Shown here one piece after another: positions 50,928 through 62,300 of a DNA stretch of 64,000 nt (position 1 is the first letter of the stretch; every line of letters begins with the position of its first letter). The notes beneath the pieces were generated by a model. It was given only the letters and a program-made list of their open reading frames with translations. It did not search any database and was not told the DNA's origin. This DNA is from Asterochloris sp. CNOR1. Taxonomy: Eukaryota > Chlorophyta > Trebouxiophyceae > Trebouxiales > Trebouxiaceae. The DNA lies in the NCBI GenBank assembly GCA_963969365.1, contig OZ017747.1:2852001-2916000 (forward strand). The letters are read 5' to 3'. The translations under genes and the position numbers were made by a program.

Positions 50928-53297
50928 ATGAGGGCTTCTAAATCTCAAGCTATTCGATTTCAGGCCTCCCGTGTTCCGTGGCCCACTCAACCTGCTCTGA
51001 TCATGCTGCGATTGGACTGCCAGGCTCAGAACTACGCATGGGGCCGCCTGGCTCGCTCAGATAGTCAGGTGTGGACCTCAACGCTCTGGAGGTTGCTTGC
51101 ATGGAGCACTGAGCGAGGCCGCTAATGAACCATTCCACTGCAGGTCGCGGCTCTGAGGCAGGCTGCTGGCGGGGATGTGGACTCAGAAAAGCCTTACGCA
51201 GAGCTGTGGTGAGCACTGCGCAGCAGATCACTCTGATCACAGCACCTTCTCTGTAGCAGCCACGTCACTGAGCATCTCTCTCTCTCTCTGGTGTCCTGCA
51301 GGATGGGCACCCACCCCAGTGGCCCATGCACACTGGCAAGCAGCGATATGATGTTGCTGAGCTGGCTGGAGCAGCACCCTGAGGCTCTTGGCCACGTGGT
51401 GCTGAAGCGCTTTGGCTGTGAGCTGCCGTTCTTGTTCAAGGTGAGCAACTGCTGATGCCCCCAGGGCGTGCCCGATGCCTTTGCTCCACGCTCGGTCCTG
51501 TGAAGCCATCCTGCCCACAGAAGGCAACAGACAGGAAAGATCTCCTTGATTCCGACAGGTGCTTTCTGTACAGACAGCGCTCAGCATTCAGTCGCACCCA
51601 GACAAGGAGCTGGCAGAGAGACTCCATGCAAACCAGCCAGAGGTGAGCTCCAAAGGAAATGGACTGCCTTTGCTGTCTCATGAACCAAGGGCATGATCCT
51701 TGCACCCAGCCTTCATGCCCCCCAACCTCCTGCTGGAAGACAGGTCAGCGCCCGTGTCCATGAGTAACCCTAGCACTCTGCCCCTGCCCTTAGGTTTACA
51801 AGGACGCCAATCACAAGCCAGAGATGGCGCTGGCTGTGACAGAGTTCGAGGCGCTGTGCGGATTCTGCTCTCACAGCGATCTGGAGCAGGCTCTCCGCAG
51901 GACGCCCGAGCTGCAGGCCTGCATCGGCCAAGCCGTGGCTGCCCAGGTGCTCAGCAGCGGACACAGCCAGGCCAGCAGAAGGGCAGCCCTCATACAATCC
52001 TTCACCCAGCTTATGACTGCAGAATCCCAGCTGGTGACCGAGCAGGTGAGCACCGGCTGGAAACCTGGTGAAGTTGGCAAGTTTGCAACACCCCTGGAGG
52101 CTGGCCAGGTTGTCAACAGCTGATGCAACCCAGCACGAGCCTGTTGGACACCTGCTATTGCAGCAGCACATCAATGATCTCGGGTGGCCAGAGCAGCAGT
52201 CTGAAGTAATGAGCGTGCTGTTTTTACACCTGCAGGTAACGCACCTGACCCAGCGGTTGCAGCAGCAGATGGACCAGGGGCAGCAGCTGGGGCCCAAAGA
52301 GCAGCTGGTGCTGCGGCTGCATGAGCAGTATCCCCACGACGTGGGCATCCTGTCAGCCTACTTCCTCAACTACCTGCGCTTGCAACCGGGGCAGGCCCTC
52401 TATCTAGAGGTGAGCTCCCTGCAAGCAGTGCAAAAGGCGGCGTTATGCTGTGTGTTGTCTGAGTTGCCCCTCTAAGGCTGTGTGCATGTGTCCTGTCCAA
52501 GCTGCTCATGGCTGGGAAGCTGAGAAGGTTCATGCCTGTGCTTGGCCAGCTGCCCAAGATGCCAAGTTTAGGCTTGCGCCCCTGCCAACCCACTCCGCAC
52601 AGACTGCCCCAGATGCACTTCCAGAAGCTCCATGCCTGGGCCAGCTGTCCACCTTACTTCAGTTGGCCTGCGCAGGCACACTGCTCAACCCGCCTCACAT
52701 CCACTCTGCAATGTTGTGCGTTGAAGTGTGTCTGCCCTGCAGGCCAACACCCCCCATGCCTACTTGTCAGGGCAGCTCATTGAGTGCATGGCTACCTCAG
52801 ACAATGTGATCCGCGCTGGCCTCACTCCCAAGCTTCGGGACACCAAAGTGCTGTGCGAAAGCCTTACTTACAGCCAGGAGCCTCCCGATCTGTTGCACGG
52901 AGAGGCCATACAGGAGTACACTCAGCTGTATAGCCCCCCATTTGATGAGTTCGAGGTCGCTGGGGTGCATCTGCCGCCAGGTCGCGCCACTATTGTGCCA
53001 GCCAATGATGGACCCATGGTCGTGCTGGTGTTCACGGGACGTGGCCAGGCAGACTCGCACTGCAGCAGGCAGCAGACCCTGGCCTCAGAGCTGGAGCTCT
53101 CACCTGAGCTGAGCAAGGGCAGCGTCTTCTTTGTGCCTGCTTGCACGTCCCTGGACGTGGCCGCTGCTCAGGATGAGGAGCTGCACCTCTTTATTGCATC
53201 ATGCAATAGCCGACTGTTCAGTGACAAATTCAAGATGCCTCCCTCTGAACACATGCCGTTAACCCCTGCCCCTGTGATGGCAAATGCCACCAGATGA
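50928..53297 (+). CDS. PMI: Mannose-6-phosphate isomerase, type I
   Basis: Interconverts fructose-6-phosphate and mannose-6-phosphate, a zinc cupin enzyme supplying GDP-mannose. The start at 50928 gives about 25 extra residues before the conserved opening MLRLDCQAQNYAWGR; an internal Met at 51003 is an alternative. Seven exons join in phase. Blocks: KPYAELWMGTHPSGP (split at about 51210/51301); LPFLFKVLSVQTALSIQSHP with the zinc-site Gln and His (about 51425-51595); YKDANHKPEMALAVTEFEAL, the PMI signature YxDxNHKPE (about 51796-51855); LEANTPHAYLSGQLIECMAT followed by SDNVIRAGLTPK, the second signature (52742-52833). The remaining cupin half has VHLPPGRATIVPANDGPMVV and KGSVFFVPACTSL. The stop is at 53295-53297. 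Only 84 bp separate it from the next gene. Confidence 0.95.
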
Positions 53298-53381
53298 AAG
53301 CTTTTGTGACATTATTCATGCAGCCAACCTTCCCCTTTTCAAGAGTCTGGATAGAACTTTGGATTCTGCTGTTACGGTGCA

Positions 53382-55518
53382 ATGGCCTCCGATTCCGAGA
53401 CAAGCTTGGGCCTGCGTGACGACATCAGCCAGATCCTGAGAGTGTCAGACCAGCCCCTCGAGCAATTGGAGGCAACTGCTCAGGCTCTGCTGAGCCACTC
53501 AGACGGTACTCTCAAAGATCTAGCAGAGCTGTGCCCCTGCCTGCATCAGTCCAGCAGCCTGCATGCAGACTTTGTGGGGTTGGCAGGATCGGCTGCAGAG
53601 TGGGCCGTCACGCAGCTCATTGTCACGCTGGGAGCATCCATTAGGCAAGGCTGGCTTTGCTGTGCTTGCTGCACTGGCCTGTCATCGGCCATCCCTGATG
53701 CAGCGCTCGCTGCCTGCAGCTGTGCCACGAGCTCAGAAGGTGATGGGCGCCGGCTGCATCAGCTGTGGCACGATGTCCTGCAGTGCGCCATTTGCACTTG
53801 CGCTGGTGCCATCTTCTCAGAAGCCGCAAAGCAGCACTTCTCTGTGCTCTGGCAATCCATCGGCCTCAGCCGCTCAGCCAGCCCTGATGACACTGCGGCA
53901 ATGGTCAGTAGCCTGATCAGCTTGTGCCATGCAATGCCAGCAGTGCTGGACATGCTGGTGCCAGACGCTGCCCACCCAGGCTGGCACACTGCCCTGGCCC
54001 TCTCACCGTTGCCGCCCCAGCCAGACTTCAAGCAGGCACAGCAGATCAGGGTCCAGCTTGCCCTCCTGCAAGCAACCAACAGCCTGGGCGGTGCAGCCCA
54101 GGTGTGGTTACTGAATGCGATGCAGCTGGGCCTGGCCCGCAGCAGGCCTGCAGTTCTGGCCGACATCTGGCAGGCAGTGCTGCAGACGGTGCAGGTGCGG
54201 GCTGCTCTCTTGACTGGGCTGTCACTGCTTTCCTCACTCCAAGGCTGCACTCAAGCTGCCCTGCAGGAATCCACGCTTGTGCAGGCTGGAGATGAGAGCT
54301 CTGTGAGCCACTTCAGCCGCTCAGCATTTGAGGTCAGTGAGTGCTGGCCCACACAGCTGCTCTCTCTCTCTGTGTGGCATGCACACTTTAGCAGCTGTGC
54401 GTGTGCTTCAGTACCTGGCAAGCTGGCGCAGCAGTGATTGTGAGGGCTGCGACTACATCTGGGATGGCTGCCTGGCCTCGACTGTGGACTCACTGGCCAC
54501 CCTCGTGGAGACAGAGGGGCCCCATGCACTGCAGCGGTCACACCCACACATTGTCAGCCAGCTGCTGGCTCAGCCTGAGACCTCAGTGCTGGTCATACGC
54601 AGCCTTCTGGGGCGGTATGGCAAGGCGGGCAAGACAGGTGGGAGGAGCCAGGTTAATGCAGTTGTGCTGTCCCCTTGTAGGTGCTGTATGGTCTAGGCCG
54701 TCCTGGAAGATGTAAGAGGCTGCTGCAGGCACCACTCATATGTTCCTCGTGTACAGCGATGTGTTCAAGGGGAAGCTGGCGGCACTGCTGACAGGGTGCG
54801 CAGAGCTGCTGAAGCCAGAGAGCAACTGCACGTTGCCTGTGCGCATGGCTGGCCTAGCTGGTGAGGCAGGCTGCATCTGTGCCGAATGATTGGCTCTGCG
54901 ACTAGCAAGGCATGCCTAAGGATGTTGTGCTTGTTTGTTGATGCGTTCATGTTACTGCCTGCAGCCATGCACAAGGCAACAGCCACCCCTAGGGAAGCCA
55001 AGGGTGATGATGAAGCTACAGAGTCAGCTGCCGGGCAACAAGCGTGGCCTGCAGCTGTCATGCAGAGTGTGCTATTTGCAGCGGGCCATGATTCAGCCAA
55101 GTCCCTGCGGCGTGCCGTGCTGCGGCTGCTGGCCAGCATCCCTCACGAGCACCTGTCAGAGGCAGAGCAGCCAGTCCTGCAGCTGCTGGCCAGCAAGTGC
55201 AGGGACAAAGACTGTCAGACCCGCTCCCTGGCGTTTGGGGTGCTTGCTGCCAGCCCCGCAAGGGCCTTGCTAGCACATTTGAGCCTGGACCAGTGGCGCA
55301 GCATCATCTCCAGTGGCGTCCTGCTGAATCAAGGGCAGACTGCTGCCAAGGCAGAGCAGAGTCAGGTTTCCCACGAGCTCATGAGGCACACAGCAGACCT
55401 TTTGCGCATCTACATGTCACAGACTGGGAATGGTGATGCATCATTTGTAACACAGTGTCATGCATTGCAAGCTCTCAACGTATCATGGCAACATTTGTCT
55501 TCTATCTGTGCTCTGTGA
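53382..55518 (+). CDS. Unrecognised Leu/Ala-rich helical-repeat-like protein
   Basis: I cannot name the family. Exon 1 is long for this region, open from 53382 (MASDSETSLGLRDDISQILR) to about 54330. It reads as repeated amphipathic helices rich in Leu, Ala, Gln and Ser. Later exons include SSDCEGCDYIWDGCLASTVD and SQLLAQPETSVLVIRSLLGR (about 54430-54610), VFKGKLAALLTGCAELLKPE (about 54760-54820), and VMQSVLFAAGHDSAKSLRRA with SKCRDKDCQTRSLAFGVLAA (about 55060-55255). The stop is at 55516-55518. The pattern suggests HEAT-like repeats of a nuclear scaffold (Integrator- or cohesion-type proteins contain similar segments), but that is speculation. Unusually short 5' spacing (84 bp) from PMI. Confidence 0.6.
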
Positions 55519-56326
55519 ACTGCATGATCTCCGAAAGTGGAAGATTTCCTCACGCGTAGAAGCTCTCAATGCAACACATCATGGACAGTGATGCTGTCAT
55601 GCCACTGTTTTGTGGGTGTTGCGCACCCTCAACTTGAAGGATCAACTTGATGTTGAGCTGGCGCCCACTTGTTTTGAAGTGGCATGAGGCCCAGCTTTGC
55701 AACCTGCAGCCAACAGTCAGGCTTGGTCAATATGGCAGACCCTGCCACCATGACCGCCTGACACGCCAAGTCAGCATGCCATGTGATCAGTACGGTCCCA
55801 CCTGTCACACACAGCTCCTGCTTGGCCTCCTCTTGTAGCAGCTTAAGCTGAGCAGAGGAACCATGATGCAGGAGTCCTTCAAAGGCCTGCTTAAACTCCT
55901 GGGTGGGGTGTCTCAGAACTCGCGAGGTGCATGGCCCAAAGTACTGCACTCACAGGTCGCTCGTGAACAGCAGCACACGGGGGGTTTGATGACACCTCAC
56001 CACCATGCCACAGAACCTGTGGGTCTGTACCTTGCTGATGAGCTGCGCCTCGACCACAAGGGTTGACATGGCAGCCATTGCACAACAGGTAGCGCTGCTG
56101 TCAGGGCAATTGTCGCTTCAGTGGCAGTCCAGCTGTGACGCTGTTGTGAGCATGCCGGCTCCCGCCTTTCGTGGAAACCTAAATCAAGGAGAGAAAGTCA
56201 GCTTTACAAAAAAGGTTTATGAGGTGGCAATTGGAAGCAGAGCTGGGGACCACTGAAGCAAATACATTTGCCGTCAGTGGGGTTCAGAGTGTTCTACATG
56301 CTGGTCCTCGCCTAAGATGACCCGCT
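55519..56326. other. Convergent interval, helical-repeat gene / PYD1
   Basis: 808 bp between stop codons on opposite strands, the longest gene-poor stretch here. An antisense frame at 55629-55949 (MQYFGPCTSRVLRHPTQEFK...) is open but shows no family motif or phase-consistent partners. No repeats or structured RNA noticed. Confidence 0.35.
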
Positions 56327-59246
56327 TCAGTTGGCTACCATGGACTGCATGGCAAAGTCGCAATTGACAGTCAGTTGCAGGCAGGCACATGCACAGCAGT
56401 GAGCTGCCAGCCTTACATCAGATTGCTGTACAAAGCCATCCCCGCTCCAGTCTGCATCATTTTCAAGGCCGACACGCTTCTTCTTGGCAGCGATGGCCTC
56501 TCGCTGCATTCGCACCAGCTCGGTGTGCGTTGTAAAGTAGGGCAGTGAGTGGCCTCTGAACTCCTCTATGCTTTTGAAGTCATGATCTCTCATGAAGGCC
56601 TGCATCGCCAACATTGTCAAGGGCAGCTGCCAGGGACTCCACCTCACAAACAGCTCTGCGCAGCCCACCTGAAGACCGCCACAGAGTTTTTTTATCAGAG
56701 GGTACCCGTGCAACATGACACCGGTGCACACCTGCAGCGCAGCATGACAGATTGCAACGTGCCACTTACACAGTGCTGCAGTGAACAACAGGCCACCACA
56801 TGCCTGCACTGAGTTGGCTCCCAGCAATAGGAACTCTGCAGCATCCTGCCCGGTCTCCACGCCGCCAATGGCAGACAGGTCTCTGGCGCCATCAAATTCC
56901 TGCTTGATGAGTGTGCTGATCTGCATCACCTGCACGGCATGTCCTCACTTGGGCACTCAGCTCTTTCCAAAAGAGGAGCTCTACTATGGCAGGGACTCGG
57001 GCAGACTGGCTTCCCCTTGCTCTGGCAACTCCACTGCTGAGGCAGAAACTGGGAAGGGACGCACCTTTGCAAGGGCAATGGGCTTGACAGCTGCACTGCT
57101 GTAGCCGCCTGGGGTGCTGTAGCCCTCCACTGTGGGCTCTGGACGGAGAGTCTTGAGGTTGATGCCCATCACACTGCAGCAGGCGGGCATGTTTGCTGAG
57201 CCACAGGCGCTCTGCAGTGGCAGGGGTACACCAGCAACAGTGCTCACCTCTGAATGGTGTTGATGGCTGCAATACCCTCAATCCCTGCAGTTTGAGCCAG
57301 TCCCAGGGGTGACACTACAGGCCTTTAACATGCTGAAAGGAAGGCCAGGCAAGCTGTGCATGCTGCACAGGAAGGCTTGCTGACCTCGGCTCAGGCTGGA
57401 CCTAGCTGGCATCTTGATGTCTGTCACATTGGGAGACATCTTGGACCACACTGGCTTGGTGGCCACCTTATGCACCCAGCCGCACACCGTCTACAGCAGG
57501 AGAGGCAGAGGTGATCCATTCTGTCTGTGCCTGCCGGCCTCCGTCAAGACACAAACGTGCTGCAGCAGTGGGAATGACTCCTGCCTCATGTGAACCGCCT
57601 TTGTCGCTGCGCAGCAATCTGCAGGCGATTGCACCAACAGCACTTGGTGTCAGCTGCACAGGTCCATCTGCTAGGAGCTGCCTGCTGTTCAAGAAGTAAA
57701 CAAACATTACAGTTAATCGATGCTGTCCAACAGCAGACAGGGGTGGCATCAGACACACTAAAGGGCGGCATGCTGCTGTGGCTCGAAGGCTGCCTCACCG
57801 CCACTTTGTCGTTGTCCTGGCCTATGGCCATGCCCATGCCGCGCTCAGGCAGGCCCTGGGGGCAGGACAGGTTGAGCTCAAAACCATCCACCCCTGCCTC
57901 CTCGCACTGCCCCACCAAGTCTGCCCAGGCACCCTCATTGTACTCCTCGGAGATGCTGGCAATCAGCGCCCTGCAGGGCCGCATAGCCCACATGGGGCCG
58001 TGCAGGCAAGTGTCCAGTGCAATCGTGCCCAATGCAGCCCTCAGAAGGGCAGCGCAGGAACCATGCTTTCCCCTGCCGCACCAGTGGGGTTGAGGGCACT
58101 GCAGGAATTGCTCTGCACACCCAGGCAATGCAGCGTCGTGCTCAGAGTGTGTCTGCACTGCTGCTTTCGAGGGCATGGTCCCCTTGTGGGGCTCCTCAAG
58201 TAGTTGCTGCTGGGCCCATTGAACTGCATGCTCCAATGTGGCTGGCCAGCATGGTTCACCTCTTGGGATACTCTGCCTTCAGCTGCCTGAATTCCTGCAG
58301 CATGGTCTTGAGGGGGCGGTCTGAGATGAGCTCGATGTTTTCCCATCCGATCACCTGCTTTTTGTCTGCTGCTTTGAGTCTAGCATAGCGCGGCGTCACA
58401 TTGATCACCTGCAAGGGGGCGGCGGATGGCTCTGGTGAGCCTGGATGGGCTTGGCCCTGGCACAGCTGCATCTTTTTAAATGCTTGGGGCCATGGCATAG
58501 AATGTGCTTGGTATGGCACAGCTCGGAGCATTGGGCCGCAGGGAGTGAGGCGCAGGGCCACACCTTGGAGTGGTCAAGTGAGAGCGTCTTGGCGATGACA
58601 GCGCCCCACCCCTCATCAAATGCCTTCTTCATGACCTTGTAATTTGTGCCAGGTGGCCCTGCAGCAGTTTGTGAGAGAATGAGTGCTGATTGCTGAGGCT
58701 GCCAGCCAGGACAGCTGCACGTCACACGCACCACTGCCGATCACAAAGGGGTTGGGCAACTTCATGCCGTGCAGCTGCACGCTGAGGTCTGGACCGCTTG
58801 TGACCTTGCCATCCAACTGCAGAGGCATCAAGATTGCTGTCAGGGGGGCAGCTCTCAGTGCAGCCGTGGATATTGAGTGAGGATCTATGTCATACAGTCA
58901 CATGGCTTGCCAGCTCAGCCTCAGGGGCATCTGCAAGTCCTGTACTCTGCACTCCTGCCGCAGCCAGGACCAGATGACACCTGTGCCCTGCAGGCAGTGA
59001 TCACGCATTGATCAGGCCGGGGCTTCACACTACAGCTTGCTACAGACTCTGCTGAGCGTCAAGGCCATGAGCAGGCTCACCTCTACGGCTGTGCAGCTCA
59101 GCGTGGCGCTTGACCCCTGCACTGAGCCTTGACCGGGGCATTGAGCTGCAATGGATCTGACATGGCTGACCACCTGTCAGCATGAGTTCCGAAAGTGAGT
59201 GCCCCAGAGGCTCGCTGGGGAGCTTGTGCAAGGTATTCAGTGGCAA
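56327..59246 (-). CDS. PYD1: Dihydropyrimidine dehydrogenase, plant PYD1 type
   Basis: First step of pyrimidine catabolism: reduces uracil and thymine to dihydro forms, an FMN-binding TIM barrel. Exon 1 starts at 59246 (MPLNTLHKLPSEPLGHSLSE) and ends with SRLSAGVKRHAELHSRR in phase 1. It joins to DAPEAELASH and then LDGKVTSGPDLSVQLHGMKL, so the first about 65 residues look like a plastid transit peptide. Blocks: NPFVIGSGPPGTNYKVMKKA; VIAKTLSLDHSKVINVTPRY; IGWENIELISDRPLKTMLQE (about 58360-58300); DGFELNLSCPQGLPERGMGM with the active-site Cys (about 57890-57835); VATKPVWSKMSPNVTDIKMP; VMGINLKTLRPEPTVEGYST followed by PGGYSSAAVKPIALAKV; DLSAIGGVETGQDAAEFLLL; SIEEFRGHSLPYFTTHTELV; and the end SDSMVAN. 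It lacks the FAD/NADPH half of animal DPYD, as plants do. The usual CPHG reads CPQG here. Confidence 0.93.
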
Positions 59247-59341
59247 TAGAGCGAGTTAACTCAACGTTGTGCTTGACTTTGACTTGACCTTGCTGTGGCT
59301 TGCGCGCCTCCTTTGAGATGTACACTTGATCCACGGACACC
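59247..59341. promoter_or_regulatory. Shared divergent promoter, PYD1 / YLPM1
   Basis: 95 bp between start codons, the tightest head-to-head pair here. It contains a palindrome GTTAAC (59255-59260) and three TTGAC cores packed into 16 bp (59273, 59279 and 59284). TTGAC is the W-box core bound by WRKY factors in plants. A role here is inference. Confidence 0.4.
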
Positions 59342-62300
59342 ATGAGCTTTGAGGTACAACAAGGCTATGGTGGCCAGCAGCAACCACCGCTGCCACAAGA
59401 GGCGCCCTGGCAAGCAGGAGGTGGGTAGCAGTCCTTTGAGGGCATGTCATCCCTTCTGTGCTTGCAGGCCCAGAAGAGCGGGTTGTTGTGGTAAAGCCTG
59501 CGTGAAAGTCACAGGTCCCCTTGCTGTAGGTGCGCCTCAGCAGCAGGCACATGGCGCTCCCTACATGGAGTCACAATGGCAGCAGCAACAACAGGCACCT
59601 CAGCAGCAGCAGCCCTGGGGTGGCTACGCGCAGCTGTACCAGGGCCAGCAGGCAAGCTGCTTCCTGCTTCACGTCCTGCTTTGGCAGATGTGGCAGTCTG
59701 ACTGGCAGCTGAATTTCAGGCCACTGTGCAAGTCAGTCCAAGGCCTGCCATTGTTGCCACCCTTCCCTTGCTGATTTGCTTCTCGCTGCTTGCAGACGTC
59801 TACTGGCTTTGCACAGCAGCCATATCAGCAGATGTACCAGCAGCTGCCCCCTCAGCAGCTGCCCCCTCAGCAACAGCAAGCTGGCTGGAACCCATATGCC
59901 CAGTATCAGCAAAATTATGCCTACCCCGGCCAGCAGCCTCAGGTGAGAGGTAGCTCAATGCCATTGGTATGTGCAGCTCCTAGCTGCAGTGTGGCCCAAT
60001 CTTGAGGATGCCCTGCAGGACAGCAGACTGCAGCAGCACAAGGCCAGCTGCGCACGGAAGTTGTGACAATACCGCTGAGCCAGTCCCACAGCCTAATCCG
60101 GCCTCTGAGCTGCAGACCCAGGGCTACCACCTCACAGTTTTTGCTTCTGTGCACCTGCAGTACCCAGGCTACGAGCAGCACCCTGAGGCCTACCAGCAGC
60201 AGCCGGGCTACTGGGCCCCGCAGCAGGCCCCTGGCCCCTACCAGCAGGCGCCACAGCAGCCCGCCCCCTGGCAGCAGCAGCAGCAGCAGCAGGCGCAGGT
60301 GCCCGCATATCAGCCGCCCCCCACCCAGCAGCATCAAGCGCAGCACCCCTACCCAGGCCAGATGTCCATGCCCCAGGAGTCGCCCGTGCCGCAGCAGGAG
60401 TCCTCACAGCCTCAGCAGCCCCACCAACAACATCACCAGGTGCCCCCGCCTAGGGACCCATCCCCTCCGATGGCTCACCACAGGGCCGTGATTCTGGACA
60501 CAGCCGACCTGTTCTGTCCTCCGGGGCGCGCCAGACGACCCAAGAGAATCGCGGTCATCATGAGGGGCCTGCCTGGCAGCGGCAAGTCCTGGCTTGCCCG
60601 CAAGCTGCGGGAGCTGGAGCTGAAGCACAGGGCTGAGGCCCCGCGTATCCATGCCATCGATGATTACTTTGTCACTGTGAGCAGTGCTGCTGCCAGGGGG
60701 CAGCATGCGTGCTTGCCAAGCTGTGGGAGATGGCGCCATGGCTGCCGCCTGCTTCCCTGCTGCAGCCTGTAGCCTGCCGCTACCGCAGCATTACCTCTGT
60801 CAGCGCCTCTGCAAGGCTCCAGCCGACCATGCAGTGTCCTGCTGGACACCACCATCAGCTGGCTATCGAAGTTGGCCATCTCAAACCCTGCTTGATGGGC
60901 ACTATCACTGCATCAGCGAGGAAAGGGCCGCCGCCTGCTGCGTCTGCAGGAGGTGGAGAAGGAGGAGGTGGAGGAGCTGCCGGGCAAGAAGCCGCGCACC
61001 AAGACTGTGCGCCACTCTGAGTACTGCTATGAAGCAGAGCTGGAAGGTGAGGCCGCTGCTGAGTGTCTGCAGCTCTTGTTGCACTGCACCAGGACTCAGA
61101 ACAACATGCCTGGGCACAGCCCAACAGACTCATGCTGGGCATGACACGCACTCAGATTCAGGTGCAGGGCTGGCTTCTGCCGGTATGCCCTTGTTGTTGG
61201 CTGTGTCTGATCAAGTGGTAGTCTCATGCATGTTGATGGCTGATGCAGAGCCGTACATGGCCAGTCTGGTGAAGGCTTTTCGGCGCACGGTGGAGGAAGG
61301 TCGCTTCCCTGTGGTCATAGTCGATGCCCCCCACTTGCTGGCTGACGACCTCAAGGCTTACTGGGCTTCTGGGCAGGTGCGCGTGGCCAGCAGCAGCTGC
61401 GGTGCTGTCCTGCACTGTGGTGATGCAACTGCGCATCTGTGTAGAGGGCACCCTGCTGGTGTGGGTGCATGGGCCGCTCCTGGCAGGCAGCTGCTCCGGT
61501 GGCTGAGCAACACCTGCTGCATGCCAGAAACACAGCATGTAAGCCGAGGCAGACATGCCCCTGCAAGCTGTCCCCTGCTGTTCAGCCAGGCATGGTCCTG
61601 GAGCAATGCTGGCGCTGCCCAGCAGGCAAGCCACATCTGGAAGTGAGGCAACAGGCGTCTCCAGGGACTACCTGCTGCCCATGCCTGCCCAGGCCACTAG
61701 CTGCACACGCCACAGGCTGCCACCAAGCAGGCAGGCCACTTCTGGCGCCCCAAATGCGACGATGCCAAGTCTGTGCTGCCCCTGCCTGCCCAGGCTGCTG
61801 GCTACGAGGTGTACATCCAGCAGCCCCTGGAGACAGATGCAGACCAGTGTTACCAGCGCCAAATCCATGGGCACAGCCTGGCCTTCATGCACCAGGCAGA
61901 GGCGGCCTGGGAGCCCACACCGGCCGTGTATCCCCAGCTGTCAGCGCGCTCCCTGCTCGAGGGGGAGGGCGCCGGCCGGAAGCGGCGCAGCATCCAGGAG
62001 GTGGACATGGAGCAGGACAGTGGAGAGGAGATGGAGGATGGGGCTGAGGAGGAGGACAAGGACGATGTGCTGAAGAGCAGCAGGTTGATGGGGCCCGGGG
62101 GGGGGGGGGGGGGGGGGGGGGTGTGTGGGGGGTGTATAGTGCAGGGGTTGTGTAGAAGAGCAGCTGTTGAGGCTGGGCACTGACAAGGGGGCAAGGATGT
62201 CGCTGCTGTTGGCAGGCTGTCTCATGGAGGGGGACAACAGGACCATGTGCTGAGAAGCAGCAGCCTGGTGCCAGGGGTGGGGGCCCAGGCTCTGCTGGCA

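Noticed and set aside
51003-53297. Alternative PMI start at the internal Met (51003)
   Set aside because: Kept as an option only; the upstream in-frame ATG at 50928 is the first one available and gives a plausible short extension.
55629-55949. Minus-strand open frame of 106 codons between the helical-repeat gene and PYD1
   Set aside because: No motif, no partner exons and ordinary composition; probably chance in GC-rich sequence.
59098-59343. Minus-strand open frame (MVSVDQVYISKEARK...) starting at the same palindromic CATG as the YLPM1 start
   Set aside because: It overlaps the start of the phase-consistent PYD1 exon 1 in another frame and lies mostly in the shared promoter. The common start is a by-product of the palindrome.
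60132-60407. Antisense open frame across the Gln/Pro-rich YLPM1 exon
   Set aside because: Caused by the CAG/CCN codon repeat read on the other strand; the sense frame has clear homology downstream.
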